Below, one piece after another: positions 1 to 8,044 of a stretch of 64,000 bases of DNA; the first letter of the stretch is position 1, and each line of letters opens with the position of its first letter. Made by a program: the position numbers and the translations under genes. The notes under the pieces were generated by a model. It was given only the letters and a program-made list of their open reading frames with translations, did not search any database and had not been told where the DNA came from. Source of the stretch: Paramylibacter ulvae. GTDB lineage: Bacteria > Pseudomonadota > Alphaproteobacteria > Rhodobacterales > Rhodobacteraceae. The stretch covers positions 1 through 64,000 of the forward strand of contig NZ_BMZF01000011.1 in NCBI RefSeq assembly GCF_014652655.1, written 5' to 3'.

Positions 1-162
1 CTAACCTTACGAGTAACCTAATGGAATTCATCCCTAAGTACCTTAACAGTGTCTAAGTGAGTTTCTATGTTCAATTGACCATGAGCCTAGACAATTAGCT
101 CATCATCTTTCATCTGATTAAATTAAAGAACTGAGGTTCGCTTCAAGTCCTAACTGATAAGT

Positions 163-182
163 ATAAGTTAAAGAGAACTTAT
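163..182. repeat. 20-bp inverted repeat in AT-rich island DNA
   Basis: ATAAGTT and AACTTAT form perfect 7-base arms around a 6-base spacer. The repeat lies in the 385-base stretch at the left edge, where I see no convincing gene. The arms could be an operator for a gene off the left edge or an arm-type site for the nearby recombinase. Neither role can be decided from the sequence. Confidence 0.4.
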
Positions 183-224
183 AAGTTATGGGGAATAGGA
201 TGAGGATAGGTAATACTTTAAAGC

Positions 225-260
225 TAACTCTTAGAGTAACTCTTAAAGTAACTTTGAGAG
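225..260. repeat. Three tandem 12-bp repeats (iteron-like)
   Basis: Three adjacent 12-base units, TAACTCTTAGAG, TAACTCTTAAAG and TAACTTTGAGAG, follow one another without gaps. Units 1 and 2 differ at one base; the third is more diverged. They lie about 125 bases beyond the stop codon of the integrase gene, in AT-rich DNA of the integrated element. Such short direct repeats often bind an excisionase, an integrase arm domain or a replication initiator. Apart from these repeats and the 163-182 dyad I see nothing in positions 1-385. Confidence 0.45.
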
Positions 261-385
261 TTTCATTTCCTTCTCCTGTGCAACTTAATTATTTCACCTT
301 TATTAGATGATAAAGTTTGCCTGTAATTTGATGCAGCTTCGAGATGGTTTTGTTGGTCAATTGGGTCTTCTCAGTCAAGCTTTCC

Positions 386-2155
386 TTAAAAGAGGTGACG
401 TAAGTTCAGCCCTTCATATTCAATTGCGTGTATTGCTTCTTGTAGCGTTTTTAACTGAATATCACGCGAACCATACCTTGCTCTCATTCCTGTCGAGCTA
501 CGCCCAGTGATCGCGTCTTTCGTGTCAATGTGTAGCTGTGCATTGCCACACGCATCTTCGAAGTTGTGTCTAAAGCTATGAAAGTTAGTTTTTGCGGTCT
601 TGGCATCACATAGCTTCAAGAACCTGCTAAAGTGCTTTGAGAAATGATCAGAGTAACTACCATCCGCGCCAATCTTGATGGATGGGAAAAGCCGTGTTTC
701 TCCTGATTGTTTCATTTCTCTTACAAATTTCAAAAAACCGATGTCGATCAATGTCGGGTGGATCGGAATCTTTCGTTGGGCATTTGGTGACTTAATTCCT
801 TTATCACCCACGTTGCGCTCGTTCGCTAATTTACCATTGATGTCGAGGTAGGGAACTTTATCTGCTTCTTTGATGTCATCAATTTCAAGTTGGCATAGTT
901 CGCTTAAGCGTCCACCTGAAAATAACCCGAGTAGGGGTATCCAGAACTTAGGACTCCCTTTTATCAGTTGCGTTCCTGACCGTGACCAGTGCGTTTCTGA
1001 AAGGCAGCCTGTGAATACTGGCGCGTTAAATATCTTTTCGAGTTGTTCATTGGAAAACGGGTCTCGGGCTTCGCGAGGGTTGCTTCGAATGTTGTATTTG
1101 AGACCTCTCAATGGTTGAGGCGCATTATCATCGAAGTAATGGGCATCTACCCAATTCCAAAACAAGCTAACTTTGCCGATCCCTTTGTTGATGTTTTCGA
1201 AACTCATCGGCTCAAGCTGCAATTCGGACGCCCTTGCAGAAGCCTTGTGAATATCAAGATGTTTGAGTTCTTTTCGAATGCGCCAACTTGGAGGAAGACG
1301 ACTAAAGGTTTCCTTGAACAGCCGCCCATCAGCTTTGCTGTACTGATCTAGATGTTTATCACCACAAACCTCAAGGAAGTTATTTACCCAAGATAAATTA
1401 CTCCGTTTCGTTTTGTCGCTCCAGCCATGTTCGACATCTTTAACCCACTGATCCACGGCTTCACTTAGGTTAGGGTATTTTGAGGCCGTCAGGGCTTCAA
1501 CCTGAGTCACTGAGTCCACCTTGAGGGTGTCGACTATGTTCCCCTCATTTCTGGATAGACGGGCTTCGTGCGCCCTTACAATGCTCCTATACATTTCTCG
1601 GTGAAGGAGACTCCAACTGGGCGATCCCTCAGCTAGCTTTAGTTCTAGTCCATCCCATTCGAGTACTTCTTTGGTTTCTTCTTTTACGAAATCGTCTACT
1701 TTGCCTCGTGCCAGATGATACCTTGCATACTCTAGCATCTCTTCAATTGTGTCGCTTTGTTCCTCAAAGGTATCTCTGGGTAAATATTGCCGTTCGCTAA
1801 TCCAAATCCTCTCGCCATCGATATCCTGAAATTCATCGAACCCTCTCAGGCGTTCATCTTCGTCTTCTTCCAAAATGTATGTGTAATATATTTCCCCAAA
1901 GAGCTTTATTTGCTCTTCGGTCAATTCATCCAAATAAGGCTCATTGGATTGAGCTAACCGTTTTCTATGAGCGTCGAAGCGTTCATCAACTTCAACAGCT
2001 TTGACCCTGACTAAACTTAAGGCTTCGGCTCTGTCTTTTGTTCCAAGCGAGAAGGTCTCTTCTTTTTTACCATAGGTCTTTGCGATGTCCTTGGGGACAG
2101 TTGCACGGTGATAATAAGTCGCGTTTCTACGGTAGAGTCGGGTATGTCCAGTCAT
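386..2155 (-). CDS. Tyrosine recombinase (phage-type integrase), 589 aa
   Basis: A site-specific recombinase that should insert and excise the element it sits in. The N-terminus (TRLYRRNATYYHRATVPKDI) matches the short N-terminal domain of proteobacterial tRNA-targeting integrases (DUF6538 type). The C-terminal half carries the catalytic signature: an Arg in GLFSGGRLSEL, the HSFRH box and a terminal Tyr in MRARYGS. The usual second His before the Tyr appears as ITGRSS, so that position is not canonical. An upstream in-frame codon at 2203 exists, but the Met at 2155 begins the conserved region and is preferred; no strong ribosome-binding site is visible. The gene begins about 100 bases from the 3' end of tRNA-Ala and is transcribed away from it, the usual geometry for an element integrated at a tRNA 3' end. 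The element therefore continues off the left edge. Its base composition is visibly more AT-rich than the neighbours. Confidence 0.9.
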   Translation of the reverse strand: MTGHTRLYRRNATYYHRATVPKDIAKTYGKKEETFSLGTKDRAEALSLVRVKAVEVDERFDAHRKRLAQSNEPYLDELTEEQIKLFGEIYYTYILEEDEDERLRGFDEFQDIDGERIWISERQYLPRDTFEEQSDTIEEMLEYARYHLARGKVDDFVKEETKEVLEWDGLELKLAEGSPSWSLLHREMYRSIVRAHEARLSRNEGNIVDTLKVDSVTQVEALTASKYPNLSEAVDQWVKDVEHGWSDKTKRSNLSWVNNFLEVCGDKHLDQYSKADGRLFKETFSRLPPSWRIRKELKHLDIHKASARASELQLEPMSFENINKGIGKVSLFWNWVDAHYFDDNAPQPLRGLKYNIRSNPREARDPFSNEQLEKIFNAPVFTGCLSETHWSRSGTQLIKGSPKFWIPLLGLFSGGRLSELCQLEIDDIKEADKVPYLDINGKLANERNVGDKGIKSPNAQRKIPIHPTLIDIGFLKFVREMKQSGETRLFPSIKIGADGSYSDHFSKHFSRFLKLCDAKTAKTNFHSFRHNFEDACGNAQLHIDTKDAITGRSSTGMRARYGSRDIQLKTLQEAIHAIEYEGLNLRHLF

Positions 2156-2254
2156 CTTTTCAAGGTTGCTCACTGTAACACTCCAATGTAGCAGTTCTCT
2201 CAAAAAGCACTTATTTTACAGTAACTTGCTGATATTTCAGAAGAAAAAATAAGT

Positions 2255-2330
2255 TGGTGGAGCCTAGGAGGATCGAACTCCTGACCTCTTCGCTGCCAGC
2301 GAAGCGCTCTCCCAGCTGAGCTAAGGCCCC
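2255..2330 (-). tRNA. tRNA-Ala (anticodon GGC)
   Basis: Read on the minus strand, the 76 bases form a complete cloverleaf. It has acceptor strand GGGGCCT paired with AGGCTCC, a GCTC/GAGC D stem, an anticodon stem CTTCG/CGAAG with loop CTGGCAG (anticodon GGC), a T arm AGGAG-TTCGATC-CTCCT, and an encoded CCA end. The gene is intact, as expected for a tRNA whose 3' part was restored by an integrated element. The integrase gene starts 100 bases beyond the 3' end. Confidence 0.97.
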
Positions 2331-2335
2331 ACGAT

Positions 2336-2356
2336 GTTCGGTTCAAACCACCGAAC
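2336..2356. repeat. Hairpin between the TIGR02300 gene and tRNA-Ala
   Basis: Arms GTTCGGT and ACCGAAC enclose a 7-base loop. No T-run follows on either strand, so this is not a standard intrinsic terminator. It may separate the minus-strand TIGR02300 transcript from the tRNA or be a processing signal. Confidence 0.35.
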
Positions 2357-2403
2357 AAGGGTTATGTATGAAACTGCGCTTGGCCATGCAAGCGCAAAAT
2401 CAA

Positions 2404-2742
2404 CTATTCTTCGTCGCCTGTTGCCACGTCTTTGATTTCTTCCAATGGAACGGTGTCGTCATCGTCGTCTTCCAACACGTCATCGCCCAAATCCACGTCG
2501 ATATCTTCGTCATCGTCGTCCAACACGTCAACATCATCTGACAGATCTTCTTCTGTGGCCGCTTTCACAGATGCTTTGTCTGCTTTGTCGGTCATAGATG
2601 TTTTGGATTTGTCATAGGCAAAAAATGACACGGGGTATTCTTCGCCTGTGTATGGGCTTACGATTGGGTCTTTGCCCAAATCATAGAATCGTTTTCCAGT
2701 TTCTGGGCAAACGCGCTTTACGCCCCATTCTTCTTTGGCCAT
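2404..2742 (-). CDS. TIGR02300 (FYDLN acidic) family protein, 112 aa
   Basis: A small alphaproteobacterial protein of unknown function. The N-terminal part is conserved: MAKEEWGVKRVCPETGKRFYDLGKDP holds the diagnostic FYDL motif and a Cys-containing turn. The C-terminal half is a low-complexity acidic tail of Asp and Glu runs (for example DDVDVLDDDDEDIDVD). An in-frame codon lies 16 codons upstream, but the Met at 2742 is chosen because it begins the family signature and has AAGGA about eight bases ahead. The gene is divergent from the YgjP-type hydrolase at 2891, with about 150 bases between the two starts. The function is not known; the acidic tail suggests protein or metal binding, but this is inference. 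Confidence 0.85.
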   Translation of the reverse strand: MAKEEWGVKRVCPETGKRFYDLGKDPIVSPYTGEEYPVSFFAYDKSKTSMTDKADKASVKAATEEDLSDDVDVLDDDDEDIDVDLGDDVLEDDDDDTVPLEEIKDVATGDEE

Positions 2743-2890
2743 TGGGTTATCCTTGGGTGAATTTTGCAAATTTCTGATGCCAATTGCCATAACACGGGGG
2801 GCTTGTCAAAGGGGATTCGATCACAGTTTGCGCATCGTTTGTGAGATTTCGCCAATTGCACTCGGGCTTGCATATGATAAAATGCGGGCA

Positions 2891-3577
2891 ATGAGCGAAA
2901 CCTTACTTCTTGGCGATCCGCCGATAACCATTCATTTGCGCCATAATGCACGTGCGAAACGCTATTCGCTGCGCATTGCAAATAAGGATGGCAAGGTCAG
3001 CCTGACCATGCCTCGCTGGTCTAATTTGCGCGATGCAACTAAATTTGCCCAAGAACAAGAAGGCTGGCTGCGCAAACATTTATCCAAGCGCGTACAACCG
3101 ATTGTGCCGGTATTTGGCGGCAAGATCATGTTTGATGGATTTAATGCACCAATCGAACACGGGGGCGGGCGTTCGGTGCGATTTGAAGACGGCGTTTTAT
3201 ATGTGCCAGGGCGCGACGAACAATTGATCGGCAAGCTGAAGGGATATTTCAAAACCGTGGCGCGTGAACGGCTGGTGCATGCATCCGAACACTATGCGGG
3301 TAAGCTTGGGCGCACAATAGGGAGCGTTTCAATCCGCGATACCCGTTCGCGTTGGGGATCTTGTTCATCCGAGGGCAATTTGATGTATTCGTGGCGCTTG
3401 GTGATGGCCCCGCGCGAGGTTCAGGTTTACGTTGCCGCGCACGAGGCCTGTCATCTGATCGAGATGAACCATTCGGATGCCTATTGGGCGCTGGTTGAAA
3501 AGGTTTACCCCGATTATAAGCCACAGCGCCAATGGCTGAAACGCAACGGTGCGCTGTTGCACAGTTATCAGTTGTAA
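2891..3577 (+). CDS. YgjP-type M48-like metallohydrolase (DUF45), 228 aa
   Basis: A putative zinc metalloprotease of the YgjP/DUF45 (SprT-like) family. Near the C-terminus it has the zinc motif HEACH followed by LIEMNH, where the second conserved His belongs to the usual HExxHxxxxNH arrangement. An upstream RDTRSRWGSCSS segment is typical of the family. The length of 228 residues is close to the usual 230-240. The start at 2891 gives the family-typical N-terminus (MSETLLLGDPPITIHLRHN); an ATG at 2882 is an equally readable alternative. The next gene, a GntR regulator, begins 36 bases downstream and may be cotranscribed. The substrate is unknown. Confidence 0.88.
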   Translation: MSETLLLGDPPITIHLRHNARAKRYSLRIANKDGKVSLTMPRWSNLRDATKFAQEQEGWLRKHLSKRVQPIVPVFGGKIMFDGFNAPIEHGGGRSVRFEDGVLYVPGRDEQLIGKLKGYFKTVARERLVHASEHYAGKLGRTIGSVSIRDTRSRWGSCSSEGNLMYSWRLVMAPREVQVYVAAHEACHLIEMNHSDAYWALVEKVYPDYKPQRQWLKRNGALLHSYQL

Positions 3578-3596
3578 CTTGACGCTGGCGGGAAAT

Positions 3597-3604
3597 GTGA
3601 TCAC
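3597..3604. promoter_or_regulatory. GTGATCAC palindrome, candidate GntR operator
   Basis: The palindrome sits in AAATGTGATCACAAAC, ending 9 bases before the GntR start codon, so binding could block the gene's own leader. The 13-base extended form TTTGTGATCACAT recurs ahead of sucC at 13405. The regulator-operator link is inference. Confidence 0.4.
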
Positions 3605-3613
3605 AAACGGGGC

Positions 3614-4267
3614 ATGTCAGCAATTGAACCACGGCGCGAAAACGTCACCCCATCTCATGAATTGGTTTATCGCAGCCTGCGATCATCCATCATGCACGGT
3701 GAAATGGCACCAGCGCAATCGGTAACCATTCGGGGCATCGCGAATACATATGGTGTGAGCATGACCCCCGCACGCGAGGCGGTACGCCGTCTAAGTGCCG
3801 AGGGTGCGTTGCAAATATCATCAACAGGGCGGGTATCAACGCCCGCACTCACTAACGAACGGATCGAGGAACTGGCATCCATTCGCGCGTTGATGGAACC
3901 CGAAATGGCTAGCCGTGCGTTGCCCCGTGTGCACCTGAATTTGATCGAGCGTTTGGGACGGATTAATAGCCTGATTGATCAGGCGATCGTCAAGGATGAT
4001 GCGATCACCTATGTGCGCACCAATCTGGAATTTCACCGTACATTATATTTGCGTGCTCAGGCGCCAGCGATGCTGGCGATTGTGGAAACGGTTTGGTTGC
4101 AATTGGGGCCAACGATGCAGGCGTTATATGCCCGCTTGCAACGGCGCGAGGCATCAAACCACCACCGCACCGCGCTGGCCGCGATGAAGGCAGGAGATGA
4201 GCCGTCCTTGCGCCTTGCTATCCGTGCGGACGTGACCCAAGGGTTGCGCATGCTGGCAAACGAATAA
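3614..4267 (+). CDS. GntR family transcriptional regulator with FCD domain, 217 aa
   Basis: A DNA-binding metabolite sensor of the FadR/FCD subfamily. Residues 10-75 form a winged helix: LVYRSLRSSIMHGEMAPAQ, then GIANTYGVSMTPAREAVRRL as the recognition helix region. The C-terminal all-helical FCD domain (about 85-210) keeps the metal-site pattern in LEFHRTLY and the His pair in NHHRTALAAM. These regulators usually bind small organic acids. The gene lies next to the TCA block, and the palindrome GTGATCAC is found at its own start and twice upstream of sucC, so a 2-oxoacid or dicarboxylate effector is plausible but unproven. It may share a transcript with the upstream metallohydrolase. It is followed by a row of three hairpins (4317-4417). 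Confidence 0.85.
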   Translation: MSAIEPRRENVTPSHELVYRSLRSSIMHGEMAPAQSVTIRGIANTYGVSMTPAREAVRRLSAEGALQISSTGRVSTPALTNERIEELASIRALMEPEMASRALPRVHLNLIERLGRINSLIDQAIVKDDAITYVRTNLEFHRTLYLRAQAPAMLAIVETVWLQLGPTMQALYARLQRREASNHHRTALAAMKAGDEPSLRLAIRADVTQGLRMLANE

Positions 4268-4316
4268 AATTAAAAAACTGCGACGGAATGTTTTTGGTGG
4301 TGCGTATTATTTGATG

Positions 4317-4417
4317 AATACGCTAACCCCTTGGCGTATTTGCCAGCCTCCTAACCCCTTGCGAGGCTAACGAACTCCCTCTGGCGATGGATGAACAAGC
4401 ATCGCCAGAGGGTTTTT
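4317..4417 (+). ncRNA. Candidate small RNA or structured 3' UTR with two repeated loops
   Basis: Three consecutive stem-loops fill the gap between the GntR gene and lpd. Hairpin 1 (4317-4340) pairs AATACGC with GCGTATT. Hairpin 2 (4345-4368) pairs AGCCTC with GAGGCT. Hairpin 3 is a 13-bp terminator stem with a T-run. Hairpins 1 and 2 expose the same ten-base loop TAACCCCTTG, although their stems are unrelated. Repeated C-rich single-stranded loops ahead of an intrinsic terminator are the layout of alphaproteobacterial trans-acting small RNAs such as the CcsR/cuckoo type, although that family's CCUCCUCCC motif is not exactly present. A TATTAT box at 4305 could be a -10 element. It could equally be the 3' UTR of the GntR mRNA. 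Confidence 0.5.
4377..4417 (+). terminator. Strong intrinsic terminator
   Basis: A perfect 13-bp stem, CCCTCTGGCGATG pairing with CATCGCCAGAGGG, around a 10-base loop is followed by TTTTTATAT on the plus strand. It ends the GntR transcript or the candidate small RNA. It lies 19 bases from the end of the convergent lpd gene but has no T-run in that direction. Confidence 0.9.
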
Positions 4418-4435
4418 ATATCATTAAATCAACGA

Positions 4436-5824
4436 TTAAGCGTGAATTGCGCCATCACCACAGGCCAATGCTGCTTCGCGCATGGCTTCTGAAAATGTGG
4501 GGTGTGCGTGGCATGTCATAGCAACGTCTTGGGCGGATGCGCCAAATTCCATTGCGACACAAATTTCATGGATCAAATCACCCGCAGATGGGCCGATCAA
4601 ATGACAGCCCAAAATGCGATCTGTTTTGGCATCCACCAACAGTTTCACAAAACCTTCGCCTTGGAACACGGCCTTGGCGCGGCCATTGCCCATGAATGTG
4701 AATTTGCCGACCTTGAAATCAACGCCTTCGTCTTTCAATTCTTCTTGGGTTTTGCCCACGGATGCGACCTCTGGTGTGGTGTAGATCACACCGGGGATCA
4801 CGCCGTAATTTACATGGCCATGTTTGCCTGCGATTACCTCGGCAACGGCCATGCCTTCGTCCTCTGCCTTATGCGCCAACATGGGGCCTTCGATCACGTC
4901 ACCAATGGCGAAAATGCCATCAACATTTGTGCGCCATTGATCATCGGTTTTGATTTGCCCACGTTCGGTTAGTTCACCGCCCAGACCATCAAACCCAAGG
5001 TTATCCATGAATGGTTTGCGACCCGTTGCCACCAAAACAACATCGGCATCAATGCTGGCATCTGTTTCATCTTTGCGCAGTTTGTAATTCACTGTGGCCT
5101 TGGTTTTTTTCGCATCAACCGATTGCACCGCCGCGCCCAAAACAAAGTTAAGCCCTTGTTTTTTCAAGGTTCGTTGCAAGGTTTTTGCAATCTCTGCATC
5201 CATGCCCGGGGTGATGTGATCCAAGAATTCAACAACCGTCACATCGCAGCCAAGACGGGCATAAACGCTACCCATTTCAAGGCCAATCACGCCTGCGCCA
5301 ATCACAACCATTGATTTTGGAACCTTTGGCAATTCCAAGGCACCTGTGGATGTGACCACAACCTTTTCGTCGATCTCGATGCCCGGCAATGAGGATGGTT
5401 CGGAGCCTGATGCGATGACGATATTTTTCGCCTTATGCACGTCTTTGCCAACGGTGACTTCGCCTTTGGCGGTGATTTTCCCCCAGCCTTTCAACCAGTC
5501 AATTTTGTTTTTCTTCATCAAGAATTCAACGCCAGATGTGTTCTGTGCGATCACGCCTGATTTATATTCTTGCATGGTTTTAAAATCGACGGATGGGGAT
5601 TTGCCCATCAGACCCATTTTGGTGAAATTATGGGTGGCTTCGTGATACATATGTGATGCGTGAAGCAATGCTTTGGATGGGATACAACCCACGTTCAAAC
5701 AGGTGCCGCCAAGGGTTTCGCGACCCTCGACAATGGCGGTTTTCAGACCCAGTTGCGCACAGCGAATTGCACAGACATAGCCGCCCGGGCCTGAACCGAT
5801 TACGATGACATCATATTCTGACAT
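4436..5824 (-). CDS. lpd: Dihydrolipoyl dehydrogenase (E3 of 2-oxoglutarate dehydrogenase), 462 aa
   Basis: This flavoprotein reoxidises dihydrolipoamide on the E2 subunit and passes electrons to NAD. Visible elements are the FAD-binding [12 protein letters not shown] at the N-terminus and the redox disulfide [13 protein letters not shown]. They are followed by the NAD-binding [17 protein letters not shown], the second FAD motif FAIGDV, and the C-terminal interface [13 protein letters not shown] with the His-Glu catalytic pair. The Met at 5824 begins the conserved sequence, and an upstream in-frame extension to 5914 is rejected. It is the last gene of the minus-strand TCA block, so it most likely serves sucAB. 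An unusual set of four 11-base repeats lies 46-89 bases upstream of the start. Confidence 0.96.
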   Translation of the reverse strand: MSEYDVIVIGSGPGGYVCAIRCAQLGLKTAIVEGRETLGGTCLNVGCIPSKALLHASHMYHEATHNFTKMGLMGKSPSVDFKTMQEYKSGVIAQNTSGVEFLMKKNKIDWLKGWGKITAKGEVTVGKDVHKAKNIVIASGSEPSSLPGIEIDEKVVVTSTGALELPKVPKSMVVIGAGVIGLEMGSVYARLGCDVTVVEFLDHITPGMDAEIAKTLQRTLKKQGLNFVLGAAVQSVDAKKTKATVNYKLRKDETDASIDADVVLVATGRKPFMDNLGFDGLGGELTERGQIKTDDQWRTNVDGIFAIGDVIEGPMLAHKAEDEGMAVAEVIAGKHGHVNYGVIPGVIYTTPEVASVGKTQEELKDEGVDFKVGKFTFMGNGRAKAVFQGEGFVKLLVDAKTDRILGCHLIGPSAGDLIHEICVAMEFGASAQDVAMTCHAHPTFSEAMREAALACGDGAIHA

Positions 5825-5869
5825 GGATGTTAACCTTTCGTCGAATTGCCGCAAATACGGCGTATGGAA

Positions 5870-5913
5870 TCCGTAGGACATGTGGCGGACAAGCGTAGGA
5901 CACGCGTCGGACA
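5870..5913 (-). repeat. Four 11-bp repeats in the lpd leader
   Basis: On the minus strand four units follow one another with exact 11-base periodicity: TGTCCGACGCG, TGTCCTACGCT, TGTCCGCCACA and TGTCCTACGGA. TGTCC is invariant. The spacing is about one helical turn, so a protein could bind along one face of the DNA. The array lies between the MAPEG gene and lpd and may be an lpd control region. Confidence 0.6.
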
Positions 5914-5945
5914 CATTCGGATTGTGGTGTTTAGTGTAAGTTTAA

Positions 5946-6341
5946 TCATAGCAATGCCGCGATCAACATGATTGTGGTGGCAATTACCCCCGTCAGCCAA
6001 ATATAGGACCGCCAAGGTGTCAGCCCGTAAACATAGGCCGGGATATAAAAAACACGCGCGGCCAAGAATACCCACGCACATGTGGCGGTGATCGCACTAG
6101 ATTGCCCCGTGATTGCTATGATCGCTGCGGCAATGCCAAACAACATCAGATTTTCAAGCGAGTTGTTATAGGTGCGATAAACCCGCGCCGTTTTCCCCGT
6201 GATCTGATCGGAAAAATCCGTATCCCGTTTGCCCATGGTCATATAGCGGGGCAATTGCACATTCGCACAAATCACCATCGCGGTAAGCGTGGCAACATGC
6301 AGCAATGCAGCAAGGGTAAGGGCGGTGATTTCTGGGGTCAT
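5946..6341 (-). CDS. MAPEG family membrane protein, 131 aa
   Basis: A small integral membrane protein of the MAPEG (membrane-associated eicosanoid/glutathione metabolism) family, with about four hydrophobic segments. It shows the family pattern RVYRTYNNSLENLMLFG in the middle and the RVFYIPAYVYGLTPWRS stretch before the last segment. Bacterial members are mostly uncharacterised; some have glutathione-dependent activity. The start codon overlaps the stop of the upstream zinc-ribbon gene as ATGA, so the two are translationally coupled. It lies between sucB and lpd in the same direction and is probably a passenger of the TCA transcript. Confidence 0.85.
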   Translation of the reverse strand: MTPEITALTLAALLHVATLTAMVICANVQLPRYMTMGKRDTDFSDQITGKTARVYRTYNNSLENLMLFGIAAAIIAITGQSSAITATCAWVFLAARVFYIPAYVYGLTPWRSYIWLTGVIATTIMLIAALL

Positions 6342-6739
6342 TTTTTATCGATTAACCCGTTTGGATCATGCATTCGTTGTTCTTTGTGAGCGCAGGATTG
6401 CTGGTCACACTCTAAGTGCCTTTGTTGGATATCAAGTTCGCCAAATTGTGGGTGAGGTGTGATCTTGGTCACTTTTAACGTGCCGACATTACAGACCGGA
6501 CAAGCTTCACCATTTGTTATTACTTTTATTTTTTTACGCAGTTCAGAAATTTCTTCATCTCTTGTAAGTATCTCTTGTTTAGCGTCGAGCAGCGCGGATT
6601 TGGTTTCGTAAATAACTTCTTGTAAGTCGAGTAGCTGAGATTTGTATTCGGCTTGACCGATAGCTATGTCCAACTCCTTTAGTTGCTTTACTAGATTCAA
6701 CGCTTGTGATGCCGAAGCTAGCCCAGTCATAATATCCAT
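6338..6739 (-). CDS. Coiled-coil protein with C-terminal zinc ribbon, 133 aa, unknown function
   Basis: I do not recognise a named family. Residues 1-30 form a hydrophobic helix and residues 30-80 a long charged helix (SALLDAKQEILTRDEEISELRKK) that looks like a coiled coil. The C-terminal 50 residues contain CPVC and, further on, CDQQSC, spaced like a zinc ribbon. The Met at 6739 is preferred over 6781 because GAGG lies eight bases ahead. The gene is visibly more AT-rich than sucB or lpd and uses codons (AGA, TTA, ATA) that are rare in its neighbours, which suggests recent acquisition. Coiled coil plus ribbon proteins of this size occur in accessory DNA, so this may be an insertion into the suc/lpd cluster. 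It is coupled to the MAPEG gene. Confidence 0.6.
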   Translation of the reverse strand: MDIMTGLASASQALNLVKQLKELDIAIGQAEYKSQLLDLQEVIYETKSALLDAKQEILTRDEEISELRKKIKVITNGEACPVCNVGTLKVTKITPHPQFGELDIQQRHLECDQQSCAHKEQRMHDPNGLIDKK

Positions 6740-6797
6740 TCGACAGTCCTCACGAATTAACAGCTTCAAACTTCCGCCCAAAAGAGTGATGGGCGCG

Positions 6798-6817
6798 GCC
6801 CGACGTTGCCGTCGGGC
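6798..6817 (-). repeat. Hairpin between sucB and the zinc-ribbon gene
   Basis: GCCCGACG and CGTCGGGC form a perfect 8-bp stem around a 4-base loop. It begins 15 bases after the sucB stop codon. There is no adjacent T-run, so it could be an attenuator, an mRNA-stabilising hairpin or a weak terminator. Confidence 0.45.
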
Positions 6818-6831
6818 GTTGCGTTATTTGA

Positions 6832-8040
6832 TTACAGATCCATCAACAAACGGCGGGGATCTTCCAATGCTTCTTTGACGCGCACAAGGAATGTTACCGC
6901 ACCTTTGCCATCAACGATGCGGTGATCGTATGATAATGCCAGATACATCATCGGGCGGATTACGATTTCATCGTTCACAACAACCGCGCGTTTTTGGATG
7001 CTGTGCATGCCCAAGATACCCGATTGTGGTGGGTTCAAAATTGGAGATGATAACAAGCTGCCGTAAACGCCACCGTTTGAAATGGTGAATGAACCACCCT
7101 GCATTTCATCCATGCCAAGTTTGCCATCACGTGCACGCGCACCTTTTTCGGCAATCGCTTTTTCGATTTCGGCGAATGACAGGCTGTCCGCATCGCGGAT
7201 TACTGGCACAACCAAACCCGATGGTGTTCCCGCGGCGATGCCCATGTTGACGTAGTTTTTATACACAACATCGGTGCCATCGATTTCGGCGTTTACCTCT
7301 GGAATTTCCTTAAGCGCGTGGCAACATGCCTTGGTGAAAAATGACATAAAGCCCAATTTCACGCCGTGCTTTTTCAAGAACAACTCTTTGTATTCATTGC
7401 GCAAATCCATCACCGCGCTCATGTCCACCTCGTTATAAGTGGTCAACATTGCGGCTGTGTTTTGGCTTTCTTTCAGGCGGCGCGCAATAGTTTGGCGCAG
7501 ACGTGTCATTTTCACACGCTCTTCGCGGTCAGCATCATCACCGCTGCGCGGTGCGCTAGGGGCTTTGGGTGCGGATGCGACAACGGGTTGTGGGTTGTTC
7601 ATGGCGGATAAAACATCGCCCTTCATCACGCGCCCATCGCGCCCTGATCCATCGACATTTGCGATATCAACATTGTTATCTGCGGCCAATTTTTCGGCAG
7701 ATGGTGCGTTTTTCGAATCTGTCGCAGGTGCTTGCTCTGATGGTTTTTTAGGCGTCGGTTTTTCCGCAGTTGGCGCAGGGCCAGCGGCGGGTGCATCTGC
7801 GGTTGCACCTTCGGTGATAGATGCAAGCAGGGCATCAACACCAACGGTTTCGCCTTCTGCTGCAACGATTTCGGACAGCACACCAGCAACGGGCGAGGGG
7901 ACCTCTACCGTGACTTTGTCTGTTTCCAGCTCGCACAACATTTCATCAACAGCCACGGCATCGCCTGGTTGTTTGAACCATGTTGCGACGGTTGCTTCGG
8001 TAACACTTTCGCCAAGTGTGGGGACGCGTACTTCGGTCAT
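6832..8040 (-). CDS. sucB: Dihydrolipoyllysine succinyltransferase (E2 of 2-oxoglutarate dehydrogenase), 402 aa
   Basis: E2 core of the 2-oxoglutarate dehydrogenase complex; it moves the succinyl group from lipoate to CoA. Residues 1-75 are a single lipoyl domain with the modified Lys in [10 protein letters not shown] Pro/Ala-rich linker follows, then the peripheral-subunit-binding domain at about 110-145 ([20 protein letters not shown]). The catalytic acyltransferase domain ends in SYDHRIVDG with the active-site His and Asp. One lipoyl domain and 402 residues are normal for sucB. The start has AAGGAT eight bases ahead, which overlaps the end of sucA, so the two are coupled. Confidence 0.97.
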   Translation of the reverse strand: MTEVRVPTLGESVTEATVATWFKQPGDAVAVDEMLCELETDKVTVEVPSPVAGVLSEIVAAEGETVGVDALLASITEGATADAPAAGPAPTAEKPTPKKPSEQAPATDSKNAPSAEKLAADNNVDIANVDGSGRDGRVMKGDVLSAMNNPQPVVASAPKAPSAPRSGDDADREERVKMTRLRQTIARRLKESQNTAAMLTTYNEVDMSAVMDLRNEYKELFLKKHGVKLGFMSFFTKACCHALKEIPEVNAEIDGTDVVYKNYVNMGIAAGTPSGLVVPVIRDADSLSFAEIEKAIAEKGARARDGKLGMDEMQGGSFTISNGGVYGSLLSSPILNPPQSGILGMHSIQKRAVVVNDEIVIRPMMYLALSYDHRIVDGKGAVTFLVRVKEALEDPRRLLMDL

Positions 8041-8044
8041 TGAA

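Noticed and set aside
307-510. Plus-strand frame of 67 codons at the left edge
   Set aside because: It overlaps the end of the integrase gene on the other strand and shows no ribosome-binding site or recognisable sequence.
2432-2617. Plus-strand Ser-rich frame
   Set aside because: It is the antisense of the Asp/Glu-rich tail of the TIGR02300 gene; acidic repeats read as poly-Ser on the opposite strand.
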